Shown: positions 1 through 6,591 of the stretch, one piece after another
How the letters are laid out: each line of letters starts with the position of its first letter
Position numbering within the stretch: the stretch's first letter is position 1
Source: Methylococcaceae bacterium
GTDB taxonomy: Bacteria; Pseudomonadota; Gammaproteobacteria; Methylococcales; Methylococcaceae
Direction of reading: 5' to 3'
NCBI GenBank assembly: GCA_005792805.1
Contig: SXQV01000253.1
Location: forward strand, 1-8,184
Length of the DNA: 8,184 nt
Program-made: the position numbers and the translations under genes
Notes under the pieces: model-generated
Seen by the model: only the letters and a program-made list of their open reading frames with translations
What the model was told of the DNA's origin: nothing
The model's database searches: none

Positions 1-258
1 CCAGATGACAGCCACCGAATCGGAGCGTCTGAACAGAACAACGAATTCACTTCGCTCAAAAAAGCCCCACTTTGCCTGATAGTCCTCGCACACCCAGCGC
101 AAGTGCTCGGGTGTCACGATACGACGCATACGCTCGGTAAAATCCCGCGTGTGTTTGGCGTGATTGATTTCCGTGGAGCCCTCCATCATGTTGCGCATAA
201 TGGGCTCCACGAGTGCGAGAATTTCGCCGTCTGTTAAATCTGTATCTATTCGAGACAT
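1..258 (-). CDS. Unrecognised protein, N-terminal 86 residues (runs off left edge)
   Basis: The reading frame is open from an ATG at 258 to the edge of the window, with no stop, so only the first 86 residues are visible. An in-frame TGA lies two codons upstream of the ATG, which limits how far upstream the start can be. No clear Shine-Dalgarno sequence precedes it, and Met22, Met25 and Met26 are possible later starts. The visible part is soluble and charged, with an acidic N-terminus (MSRIDTDLTDGEI), a likely helical middle (residues 12-45) and a Trp/Phe-rich segment near residues 58-86 (KWGFFERSEF, then VVLFRR). No signal peptide or membrane segment is seen. I do not recognise the family. 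It lies 147 bases downstream of the Nudix gene on the same strand, so co-transcription is possible but unproven. Confidence 0.6.
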   Translation of the reverse strand, partial: MSRIDTDLTDGEILALVEPIMRNMMEGSTEINHAKHTRDFTERMRRIVTPEHLRWVCEDYQAKWGFFERSEFVVLFRRSDSVAVIW

Positions 259-405
259 TTGTCATTGAGCGTGAATTATGGCGGGAGCGGCCATGGAGAG
301 CGGGCATTGGCGACGAGAAGCGGCGAAAATGGCAGTCACCAGACCCCCCTTCCATGCCCGCCACGAATGCTACGCTCCATCATCGCACCCCGCAATTCCT
401 GGCCT

Positions 406-948
406 TCATGCAAACAGACCCTGCTTTTGCATGGCCTCAAGCAGGACTAAAAAGGCCCTCCGAGTTGAAGCAAAGGCAAACTGATCGGGATTCACGTCGC
501 ACGGATCAACCCGCACAATCTCCGCCACATCATCCGCCGCTCGCAGCGGGTCACCATTCAATGCCTCACAGACAAAAAACATATCCGCTGTCTTATAGGG
601 AATGCCCGCATAGCGATAATCGTTAGGCGCGCTAGTCAGATAGCGCAAATCTGACACCTCGATTGATAGTTCTTCAAGGATCTCCCGTCGCAGCCCCTCC
701 TCTACACTTTCATCGAACTCGATGAATCCGCCCGGCACATCCAGCAAACCCTTGCCAGGCTCCTGTGCCCGCACACATAGCACCAGACGGTCACCGGCAA
801 ACACAAAAGCCCCGGCGGCAGCGGCGGTATTGAAGAAGAAACTAAGGCCACACGACGGACACAGCAACTGTCGATCCCGCTGAATCTGCGGCCATTCGGC
901 CGCACAGCGGGGACAAAATCTAAAGATATGGCTCAACTCTTCAGACAT
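406..948 (-). CDS. Nudix hydrolase with N-terminal zinc ribbon
   Basis: Predicted cytoplasmic Nudix pyrophosphohydrolase of 180 residues, a family that cleaves nucleoside diphosphates linked to another group with the help of a divalent metal. Residues 12-33 hold two CxxC pairs (C12/C15, C30/C33), a small zinc ribbon like that of NADH-pyrophosphatase-type and related Nudix proteins. The Nudix box spans residues 74-96: Gly74, Glu80, then RE at 88-89 and EE at 92-93, the metal-binding glutamates. The usual Gly near the end of the box is Ser95. The ATG at 948 is preferred over one 14 codons upstream because GGGGGA lies 8 nt before it and the protein then starts just ahead of the zinc ribbon. The substrate cannot be read from sequence; ADP-ribose or NADH-like compounds are family guesses. 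It is divergent from can across 194 bases. Confidence 0.9.
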   Translation of the reverse strand: MSEELSHIFRFCPRCAAEWPQIQRDRQLLCPSCGLSFFFNTAAAAGAFVFAGDRLVLCVRAQEPGKGLLDVPGGFIEFDESVEEGLRREILEELSIEVSDLRYLTSAPNDYRYAGIPYKTADMFFVCEALNGDPLRAADDVAEIVRVDPCDVNPDQFAFASTRRAFLVLLEAMQKQGLFA

Positions 949-1048
949 GGCAGTTCCCCCGTTAACAGTGTGCGGTGCAGGAGCAAGCACAGAATCGGCT
1001 CATATAGACCGAAGTTTCGCCGGCATATCGGCTTTCTCGGTACGGTTC

Positions 1049-1064
1049 AGGTTGTTTTGAACCT
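1049..1064. promoter_or_regulatory. Inverted repeat over the can -35, candidate operator
   Basis: AGGTTGTTTTGAACCT has 5-bp arms AGGTT/AACCT around a 6-bp spacer and overlaps the predicted -35 at 1052-1057. A second reading of the same stretch pairs GGTTCA (1044-1049) with TGAACC (1058-1063). The 16-bp version matches a dyad upstream of sulP (4671-4686) at 12 of 16 positions with the same arm and spacer lengths. Its position would suit a repressor, or a regulator contacting RNA polymerase at the -35. Confidence 0.4.
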
Positions 1065-1080
1065 ACATCCATGATGTAAT
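1052..1080 (+). promoter_or_regulatory. Predicted sigma70 promoter of can
   Basis: TTGTTT at 1052-1057 and TGTAAT at 1075-1080 are separated by exactly 17 bp. The -10 matches the consensus at 5 of 6 positions and the -35 at 3 of 6. Transcription would start near 1087, leaving a leader of about 56 nt. A short palindrome (ACATC-CAT-GATGT, 1065-1077) fills the spacer and enters the -10. Confidence 0.5.
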
Positions 1081-1142
1081 AATTTCGACAAAAAACCTTT
1101 GGCGATTGCATTTCTCCACCCCATAGCGCACAGAGACAAGCC

Positions 1143-1784
1143 GTGAAAACCTTTGAAAAACTATTGCTGGAAAATAAGGCCTGGGCCCAGGATAAAGTCA
1201 CCGCCGATCCAAGCTTCTTCGAGCGAATGGCTGACGTCCAGAAACCTGAAGTCCTATGGATCGGCTGTTCAGACAGCCGGGTTCCCTCGGAAATCATCGT
1301 CAATGCCGAACCCGGCGAGATGTTCGTGCACCGCAACATTGCCAACCAGGTCATCACCACCGACTTTAACGGCCTTAGCGTATTGCAGTACGCCGTGGAT
1401 GTGCTCAAAGTCAAGCATGTGATCGTATGCGGACACTACAACTGCGGCGGTATCCGTGCGGCGTTAAAGAAACAGAGCCCCGGACTGCTGATGGTCAACA
1501 AATGGCTAAAGCACATCAAGGACGTGTATCGCCTGCACCAGAATGAGCTGGAATCCTTAGGCTCGGAAAGTCATCGGGTCAATCGCCTGGTCGAACTCAA
1601 TGTGATCGAGCAAATTTATAACATCGCCCACACCTCCATCATTCAAAGCGCATGGAAGAAAGAACAACGCCCCACCCTCCATGGCTGGGTCTACGGTGTT
1701 GATAATGGCATCATCAAAGAGCTGATCAATTTACCACCGGGAAGCCAGCTAAACCCGATTTACCAGTACGCCGACGAGGACTAA
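1143..1784 (+). CDS. can: Beta-class carbonic anhydrase
   Basis: Catalyses reversible hydration of CO2 to bicarbonate in the cytoplasm. The 213-residue protein has all the beta-class landmarks at the numbering of E. coli Can: zinc ligands Cys42, His98 and Cys101, and the Asp44-Arg46 dyad in CSDSR. Trp39, Arg64 and Tyr184 (in HGWVY) correspond to the non-catalytic bicarbonate pocket described for Haemophilus influenzae carbonic anhydrase (Trp39, Arg64, Tyr181), so bicarbonate-sensitive type II behaviour is likely. The start is a GTG at 1143: the N-terminus FEKLLLENKAWAQ fits the family and the next Met (29) would remove it. The weak ribosome site is AGAG in cagagacaag. The C-terminus is slightly shorter than in the E. 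coli and Haemophilus proteins. No intrinsic terminator follows. The nearby SulP transporter suggests a role in bicarbonate supply. Confidence 0.96.
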   Translation: MKTFEKLLLENKAWAQDKVTADPSFFERMADVQKPEVLWIGCSDSRVPSEIIVNAEPGEMFVHRNIANQVITTDFNGLSVLQYAVDVLKVKHVIVCGHYNCGGIRAALKKQSPGLLMVNKWLKHIKDVYRLHQNELESLGSESHRVNRLVELNVIEQIYNIAHTSIIQSAWKKEQRPTLHGWVYGVDNGIIKELINLPPGSQLNPIYQYADED

Positions 1785-1886
1785 TCAGCCGCACCAAGCC
1801 GACAGGATTTTGGGGGTTCAGGAGCCATGAGTAAAACGGTTGATCTGATAAAGCCCCATGGTCACGGAAGGCGGCCCCACGCCTGA

Positions 1887-1907
1887 ACCTATTCACGCAT
1901 AATAGGT
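1887..1907. repeat. Perfect 7-bp inverted repeat in the lipoprotein promoter
   Basis: ACCTATT (1887-1893) and AATAGGT (1901-1907) are perfect complements around a 7-base spacer, CACGCAT. The element covers the predicted -35 of the downstream lipoprotein gene (1892-1897) and half of the spacer. That position suits an operator better than a terminator, since no T-run follows. Confidence 0.4.
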
Positions 1908-1920
1908 GGTGGATTAAAAT
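1892..1920 (+). promoter_or_regulatory. Predicted sigma70 promoter of the DUF4410 lipoprotein gene
   Basis: TTCACG (1892-1897, 4 of 6 consensus positions) and TAAAAT (1915-1920, 5 of 6) are separated by 17 bp. Transcription would start near 1927, giving a leader of about 140 nt. That leader contains a GC-rich hairpin at 1931-1945 (CCCGGC-TCT-GCCGGG) and a longer helix pairing 1964-1972 with 1998-2007 through one bulged base. The gene may therefore be transcribed separately from can. Confidence 0.4.
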
Positions 1921-2067
1921 CTGCGTCTACCCCGGCTCTGCCGGGAATCTGGAAACCCATCAAGCACGGACGTGGCCCACGGGGTCAACTATTCGCCCGT
2001 CCCGTGCCGACCGGGGCACAAAAGGACTGCCACAAAACCCGCTCATCGAACCGGAGCATAAATTCCC

Positions 2068-2784
2068 ATGAAAACACTCAAAATCCTGAAATACCTGACC
2101 ATCCTGGGCCTTGCATTCACCGTCTACGGATGTGCCGGCAGCAAAACCCTGGATGTCAGTCGTTCTGACACCGTAAAAATCAACAAACCCTCCTTCGTCC
2201 TCGTTCAGGATTTTGCCATTGACGAGAACTCGGTCAAAGGCAGTTCATCCCCGCTGGCAAAGCTGGAAAACCTGACCGACAGCCATCATGAGCAGGCAGA
2301 CAAGCAGGAAGTGATGCGGGACGCCAACGATGCCCTATATGACAAACTGGCCAGCCAACTAAGGGAAATGGGATTCTCGCCAGTCAGGGCAAAGGCAGGA
2401 CAAGCCCCAAAACAGGGTGAAGTCATGATCACGGGTCAGTTCACCCGCATCGATGAAGGCAATGCGGTTCGCCGCGCCCTGGTCGGATTCGGCGCGGGTC
2501 AGTCCAGCGTGGATGCCCTCGTTCGAGTAGTCACCGCCAACCAGTACGAGCTTTTGTCCCTCAAGGCGCATGCCGATAGTGGCAAGACCCCCGGCGCGGC
2601 CGTCACCGCAGGCGTGGGTGCCGCCGCAGGGGCCGGCGCCGCCGCAACAACCGCCACCAGCGTAGTGCGGGGGGGTGCCAAGGTGTATCAGTCCGCTATC
2701 TCAACCCAATCAACCGAAATTGCAGAGAAGATTGGAGAGGAATTCAGCAAGCTAGCCAAAAGCCAAGGCTGGATCGCCCCATAA
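2068..2784 (+). CDS. DUF4410-family lipoprotein
   Basis: A 238-residue predicted lipoprotein of unknown function. Residues 1-21 form a lipoprotein signal (basic MKTLKILK, hydrophobic core, VYG before the acylated Cys22). Ala23 at +2 of the mature protein favours sorting to the outer membrane. The middle shows what I recall of the DUF4410 family: a GEVMITGQFTRIDEG strand region followed by RRALVGFGAG. Residues 174-203 are Ala/Gly-rich with glycines at 176, 182, 184, 188 and 190, resembling a glycine zipper and possibly membrane-associating. The C-terminal helix ends in an amphipathic KIGEEFSKLAK. The ATG at 2068 is preceded by GGAG at 2053-2056, a spacing of 11 nt. It sits between can and sulP; whether it contributes to anion uptake is inference from position only. 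Confidence 0.8.
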   Translation: MKTLKILKYLTILGLAFTVYGCAGSKTLDVSRSDTVKINKPSFVLVQDFAIDENSVKGSSSPLAKLENLTDSHHEQADKQEVMRDANDALYDKLASQLREMGFSPVRAKAGQAPKQGEVMITGQFTRIDEGNAVRRALVGFGAGQSSVDALVRVVTANQYELLSLKAHADSGKTPGAAVTAGVGAAAGAGAAATTATSVVRGGAKVYQSAISTQSTEIAEKIGEEFSKLAKSQGWIAP

Positions 2785-2817
2785 AGCATGACCTGGGGTT
2801 GGCAGGCCGCGCCAATC

Positions 2818-2878
2818 GGCATCCCTTCTGGTGTCGAGTGGATGCCCGTGCGCTCATGACCCGCCTCTCTGGCGGGTC
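2818..2878. terminator. Two hairpins between convergent genes, possible bidirectional terminator
   Basis: Two perfect inverted repeats lie between the stop codons of the lipoprotein gene and sulP. The first pairs GGCATCC (2818-2824) with GGATGCC (2840-2846) around a 15-base loop. The second pairs GACCCGCC (2858-2865) with GGCGGGTC (2871-2878) around a 5-base loop. Neither is followed by a T-run on either strand, so classic intrinsic termination is not supported. They could block transcript collision or protect the 3' ends of both mRNAs. Confidence 0.4.
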
Positions 2879-2944
2879 GGGCCGGTACAACCCCGCTTGA
2901 ATCCACGCGCCTCAATGGCACCCACCATCAGGCCAGCTGAACGA

Positions 2945-4537
2945 TCAGTGCTTCACTGCGCCTGGCCCAAAGGCTCCCGCCAGCGCCAGTTCATATCCAT
3001 CACCAGAGACACCGGCAACATTGCGGATATGGACGGTGACATGACTGTCCTGGGCGGCGCTGAGGTAGTTGACGATGCTGCCAAGAATATCCTTGTCGAT
3101 AAACTCGGCTCGTGAACCGTCAATAATGACGTGAGCACCCGGTTCGATTTGATCCAGCATTTCTCGCAGCAGCGCTTTATTGAGAAAGGACACATCCTTG
3201 CGAAGGCGCAACAGGTAATTGTTGCCATCCCGCGTCAACGAAATTGCCGCCTTGAAGTTGGCCCTCATCACGAACAGCAGCCCCAGCACCATGCCGATGG
3301 AAATACCCTTCAGCAAGTCGGTCGCCAGAATGGCTAAGACGGTGATAAGGAATGGCAGGAACTGGTCACGCCCACGGTGAAACATATCCAGAAAAATTGC
3401 AGGCCTGGCCAATTTATACCCTGTAATCAGAAGCACAGCCGCCAGTGCCGAAAGCGGAATGGTGTTAATCCACTCCACCAGAAAGAGAACGCTTAGCAGC
3501 ATAAAAAGACCATGGACAAAGCTGGCAATTTTGGTGCGGCCACCAGCACTGACATTGGCAGCGCTGCGAACAATGACCGAAGTAATCGGCAATCCACCCA
3601 GCAAACCACTCACAATATTGCCGACCCCCTGAGCCTTAAGTTCCTGATTGGTGGGCGCCACGCGCCTGAAGGGATCCAGCTTGTCGATGGCCTCCAGACT
3701 CAGCAAGGTTTCCAGACTGGCGATGACCGCGATGGTAAGCGCCAACGTGTAGACCTGAGGATTGGCCAATTGGGAAAAATCTGGCGTGATGAGGTGATCA
3801 TAAAGATCCCCGAGTGTCTTGTGGGCCGGCAAGCTAACCAGATGTTGCCCTTCAATTTCGAGCATGCTGCCCTTGCTGTAGACGCTGAAAATGACCCCCC
3901 AGAGCACGGCAACCAGCGGACCGGGGATCAGCGTAAACCATCGATTCCTTTTGAGGCAGGCCGTCTCCCACAGCATCATGATCAGTAGCGACACAGCCGT
4001 AACCATCGTCGCACCGGGGGAAATGGCACTGAAGGCGTCCCCAATTTCAAATAGGGTCGACGTGGGCGTCTGCGGAGAATAGGTTTCGTCGATGATCGCA
4101 TCGACCCCGAATCCAACCGCATGCGGCAGCTGCTTCATGATGAGGATAAGCCCGATGGCGGTCAGCATGCCCCGGATCACCGCAGATGGAAAATAAGCCC
4201 CGATTACACCCGCCTTCAGGTATCCAAAAATCAGTTGCAGTATCCCTGCCAGGACAACGGCTACCAAAAAAGGCTCGAAGCCTCCCACCTGCCCGATCCC
4301 CTGCAGCACGATCACAGTAAGACCCGCCGCAGGCCCGGATACACTGAGTTGAGAGCCACTTAGCAGGGACACGACAAGGCCGCCCACGATACCGGCGATC
4401 AGCCCCGAGAACAGCGGTGCACCGGAGGCCAGCGCAACGCCCAGGCACAGCGGCAAAGCAACCAGAAAAACGACCAGACCAGCGGGTATGTCGTGTCCAA
4501 GATTTTGCAGGTAATCAGCAAACTGTTGGCGAGCCAT
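2945..4537 (-). CDS. SulP-family anion transporter with STAS domain (probable bicarbonate transporter)
   Basis: A 530-residue inner-membrane transporter of the SulP (SLC26-like) family. The N-terminus holds the conserved region DIPAGLVVFLVALPLCLGVA followed by GSQLSVSGPAAGLTVIV (about residues 62-78), and the membrane domain extends to about residue 430 with many hydrophobic segments. The GLLGGLPITSVIVRSAAN region with AGGRT matches the conserved SulP segment near the substrate site. The last 85 residues (from about 446) form a short cytoplasmic STAS-like domain (VSFLNKALL, then HVIIDGS at 469-475). Proteins of this subgroup are often encoded beside, or fused to, carbonic anhydrases. With can about 1.2 kb away, bicarbonate is the favoured substrate, but sulfate or another anion cannot be excluded. 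The ATG at 4537 has only a weak ribosome site (GGA, 11 nt upstream). Confidence 0.93.
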   Translation of the reverse strand: MARQQFADYLQNLGHDIPAGLVVFLVALPLCLGVALASGAPLFSGLIAGIVGGLVVSLLSGSQLSVSGPAAGLTVIVLQGIGQVGGFEPFLVAVVLAGILQLIFGYLKAGVIGAYFPSAVIRGMLTAIGLILIMKQLPHAVGFGVDAIIDETYSPQTPTSTLFEIGDAFSAISPGATMVTAVSLLIMMLWETACLKRNRWFTLIPGPLVAVLWGVIFSVYSKGSMLEIEGQHLVSLPAHKTLGDLYDHLITPDFSQLANPQVYTLALTIAVIASLETLLSLEAIDKLDPFRRVAPTNQELKAQGVGNIVSGLLGGLPITSVIVRSAANVSAGGRTKIASFVHGLFMLLSVLFLVEWINTIPLSALAAVLLITGYKLARPAIFLDMFHRGRDQFLPFLITVLAILATDLLKGISIGMVLGLLFVMRANFKAAISLTRDGNNYLLRLRKDVSFLNKALLREMLDQIEPGAHVIIDGSRAEFIDKDILGSIVNYLSAAQDSHVTVHIRNVAGVSGDGYELALAGAFGPGAVKH

Positions 4538-4582
4538 GATAAAAGTGTTCCAGGATGAGCACCTGAGTTTCGGTGCGATACT

Positions 4583-4611
4583 ATTAAATCAACCGGAAAG
4601 GCTCATTGCAA
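4583..4611 (-). promoter_or_regulatory. Predicted sigma70 promoter of sulP
   Basis: Read on the minus strand, TTGCAA (4611-4606, 4 of 6 consensus positions) and TTTAAT (4588-4583, 5 of 6) are 17 bp apart. Transcription would start near 4576, about 38 nt before the ATG. The transcript would begin with the hairpin GCACC-N8-GGTGC (4576-4559), which could stabilise its 5' end or influence ribosome access. Confidence 0.5.
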
Positions 4612-4635
4612 CCCGAATAAAGAGCTACGCGAAAG

Positions 4636-4686
4636 TTTCGGTTTTTTTAGACCGCTTAATTTCCTGATTTCGGTTTTTGTGAACCG
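4636..4686. promoter_or_regulatory. Tandem 19-bp repeats with internal dyads upstream of sulP
   Basis: Two copies of a 19-bp unit (4636-4654 and 4668-4686) agree at 16 of 19 positions and start 32 bp apart. Each contains a 16-bp dyad: CGGTTTTTTTAGACCG (4639-4654, 4-bp arms) and CGGTTTTTGTGAACCG (4671-4686, 5-bp arms, 6-bp spacer). Relative to the predicted sulP start near 4576 they are centred at about -70 and -102, three helical turns apart, a layout typical of activator sites. They also lie upstream of the divergent operon at 4798. Confidence 0.45.
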
Positions 4687-4736
4687 TCCGCGCCCATCGA
4701 AGGGCGGGTTGCGAGAAATCATCAACAGCCCATTCA

Positions 4737-4765
4737 TCAATAACAGCGCCTGCGCCCGTTATACT
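4737..4765 (+). promoter_or_regulatory. Possible promoter of the 4798-7365 operon
   Basis: TATACT at 4760-4765 matches the -10 consensus at 5 of 6 positions and would place the start near 4772, 26 nt before the ATG. The hexamer 17 bp upstream (TCAATA, 4737-4742) is a poor -35 with 3 of 6 matches, so an activator may be needed. A GC-rich inverted repeat (CGCCC 4691-4695, GGGCG 4702-4706) lies further upstream. Confidence 0.35.
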
Positions 4766-4797
4766 CAATACACGTTTTCGATTCCGGATTTTTAGAC

Positions 4798-6585
4798 ATG
4801 CCTTTATGGAAGCCACTTAGAGCGACGCTGGCGGTGATCGCATTGACCCATGCAGGGACAAGCCTGGCCGAAGACAATCCCACTGATTGCCGCGAGTCCA
4901 GTGCAGTGACTGTATGGACATCGCCGGCCCGGCCCGTTCCGGGCGAACCACTCAGAATCATGGTGGTGGCAACCGACCATGCCGCCGATGGCATGACGAT
5001 AATCGACGACCGTGGAATGGGCTCGCCGGTTCGGGTGACCCGGCGCGGGGGGCCGCCGTGGAGCCTGGAGGGTGAAGTCCGGTCATTTTCTGCAACCCGG
5101 CCCATGCAGATTGAGGTCCACCGCGACGGCGAGACCGTTGGCTGCCGCCGCCTCCCGATGGACAGCCGCACTTTTTCAGCCGGAGCGAACCCATCGCCCT
5201 CCTGGAATAGAGAGACCGAGGCCTTTTATTCCGCCTGGATCGAGACGTTGTTTGATGCCCCCGCCAGCGAGAACCTGAGCTTCAAATCCCTGGAGCCCGT
5301 GTTGCGCGACCCGGAACGCAATTTCCTTTATGACCATTTGAACCAGGGCGAGGATGCCCGGCTCCCGGCAACTCCGGATTGCGCCGACCTGCCCTACTTT
5401 CTTCGCACTTATTTCGCCTGGAAAATCGGGCTACCCGTAGCTTTTCGTGCCTGTGACCGGGGCACAGCCAGCCGTCCGCCACGCTGCGGTCCGTCGACCG
5501 TCGATGATCGCTTTACCCAAGGCAGCGCCTCCGCCAGCCGTTTCACAGGACTGATGCGGCAAATCGCCGACACCGTGCATTCCGGCAGTGCGCGCACGGC
5601 ACTGGACGATGAATCCACGGATTTCTATCCGGTTGCGCTGGACCGGGACTCGCTGTGGCCGGGTACCATTTATGCCGATCCTTACGGCCATGTACTGATG
5701 ATCGCCAAGTGGTTACCCCAGGAGTCTTCGGGGTCGGGTACGCTCATGGCCGTGGATGCCCAGCCGGACAACTCCGTTGCACGGAAGCGCTTCTGGGAGG
5801 GTAACTTTCTGTTTGCCAGCAACCCCGGCGCCGGGCCCGGCTTCAAGGCTTTTCGACCGCTGACCTCTGACAGCGGCCACTTGCGCGCTCCGTCCAATCG
5901 CTGGCTGGCCGTTCATGCCCCGGTGGCGCCGTATTCCGATCAGCAGGAGGGGATGGACCCGGATGATTTCTACGCGACCATCAGCAAGCAAATCAATCCG
6001 CAGGGTCTGGCCCCTGAAGCGGCCTATGACGCCATGCTGGAAGCGCTGGTTGAACAGATCGAAACCCGGGCAGGCGCGGTCGATAATGGCGAAAGCTATC
6101 TCAAACAACATCAGGGAGCGGTGGTGTCCATGCCCTCGGGCGCGGCTATCTTCGAAACCATCGGCCCATGGGAGGATTACGCGACACCCTCCCGGGACAT
6201 GCGTTTACTGATTGCCCTGAAGGTGATTGCCGGATTGCCGGAGCAGATGACCCACTACCCTGCTCTATTTTCACTGGGCGGCCGCAGCCCGGAAGCGGCC
6301 AGCGAGGACATCCGCCGGCGGCACGAACAGAGCATCGCCCAGCGACACATCCGCTATACACGCAGTGATGGCCGTTCCTGGGAACTGTCTGTCGCCGATA
6401 TTTTTGCGCGGCGTGAGTCGCTGGAAATGGGCTACAACCCGAACGATTGCGCGGAGAGCCGTTGGGGCGCGGCCCCGGGCAGCGAGGAATACGAAACCTG
6501 CCGTCGGCATGCACCGCCAGATCAGCAAGCCAAAATGGCTCAATACCGCCGCTGGTTCCAGCAAACCCAACGCCCCACCCGGTAA
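4798..6585 (+). CDS. Exported protein with probable transglutaminase/papain-like core
   Basis: A 595-residue protein I cannot assign to a named family. Residues 1-24 are a Sec-type signal peptide ending TSLA before Glu25. Residues 25 to about 120 look beta-rich and may form an Ig-like domain. The central region has a DCADLPYFLRTYFAW segment (Cys195), GHVLMIAKW (His298) and VDAQPD (Asp320). Their order and spacing fit the Cys-His-Asp triad of a transglutaminase-like or papain-like fold; this is motif-based inference. There are seven cysteines: 31, 116, 195, 219, 230, 551 and 568. Six form plausible disulfide pairs (31-116, 219-230, 551-568), leaving Cys195 free as a nucleophile. The C-terminal half is mostly helical. 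The ATG at 4798 has GGA 9 nt upstream. It is the first gene of an operon with the DUF2272 lipoprotein, 6 nt downstream. Confidence 0.8.
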   Translation: MPLWKPLRATLAVIALTHAGTSLAEDNPTDCRESSAVTVWTSPARPVPGEPLRIMVVATDHAADGMTIIDDRGMGSPVRVTRRGGPPWSLEGEVRSFSATRPMQIEVHRDGETVGCRRLPMDSRTFSAGANPSPSWNRETEAFYSAWIETLFDAPASENLSFKSLEPVLRDPERNFLYDHLNQGEDARLPATPDCADLPYFLRTYFAWKIGLPVAFRACDRGTASRPPRCGPSTVDDRFTQGSASASRFTGLMRQIADTVHSGSARTALDDESTDFYPVALDRDSLWPGTIYADPYGHVLMIAKWLPQESSGSGTLMAVDAQPDNSVARKRFWEGNFLFASNPGAGPGFKAFRPLTSDSGHLRAPSNRWLAVHAPVAPYSDQQEGMDPDDFYATISKQINPQGLAPEAAYDAMLEALVEQIETRAGAVDNGESYLKQHQGAVVSMPSGAAIFETIGPWEDYATPSRDMRLLIALKVIAGLPEQMTHYPALFSLGGRSPEAASEDIRRRHEQSIAQRHIRYTRSDGRSWELSVADIFARRESLEMGYNPNDCAESRWGAAPGSEEYETCRRHAPPDQQAKMAQYRRWFQQTQRPTR

Positions 6586-6591
6586 CCCCGC

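Noticed and set aside
213..626. Open 137-codon plus-strand frame over the 259-405 gap and the Nudix gene
   Set aside because: More than half is antisense to the Nudix gene, and the translation is low in hydrophobic structure and unrecognisable.
962..1414. Open 150-codon minus-strand frame covering the can promoter and 5' end
   Set aside because: It overlaps the conserved zinc-site region of can and shows no recognisable domain.
1143..2784. can and the lipoprotein gene as a single operon
   Set aside because: The 283-bp gap with a good 17-bp-spaced promoter and a structured leader argues for separate transcription, although read-through cannot be excluded.
3512..3988. Open 158-codon frame on the plus strand inside sulP
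   Set aside because: Shadow of the SulP coding sequence, with a Gln/Asp-rich composition unlike a real protein.
4613..4648. Possible intrinsic terminator: CCGAA...TTCGG stem followed by seven T
   Set aside because: The stem is only 5 bp with an 18-base loop, and no plus-strand gene ends here; the T-run is better explained as the spacer of the first dyad in the tandem repeat.
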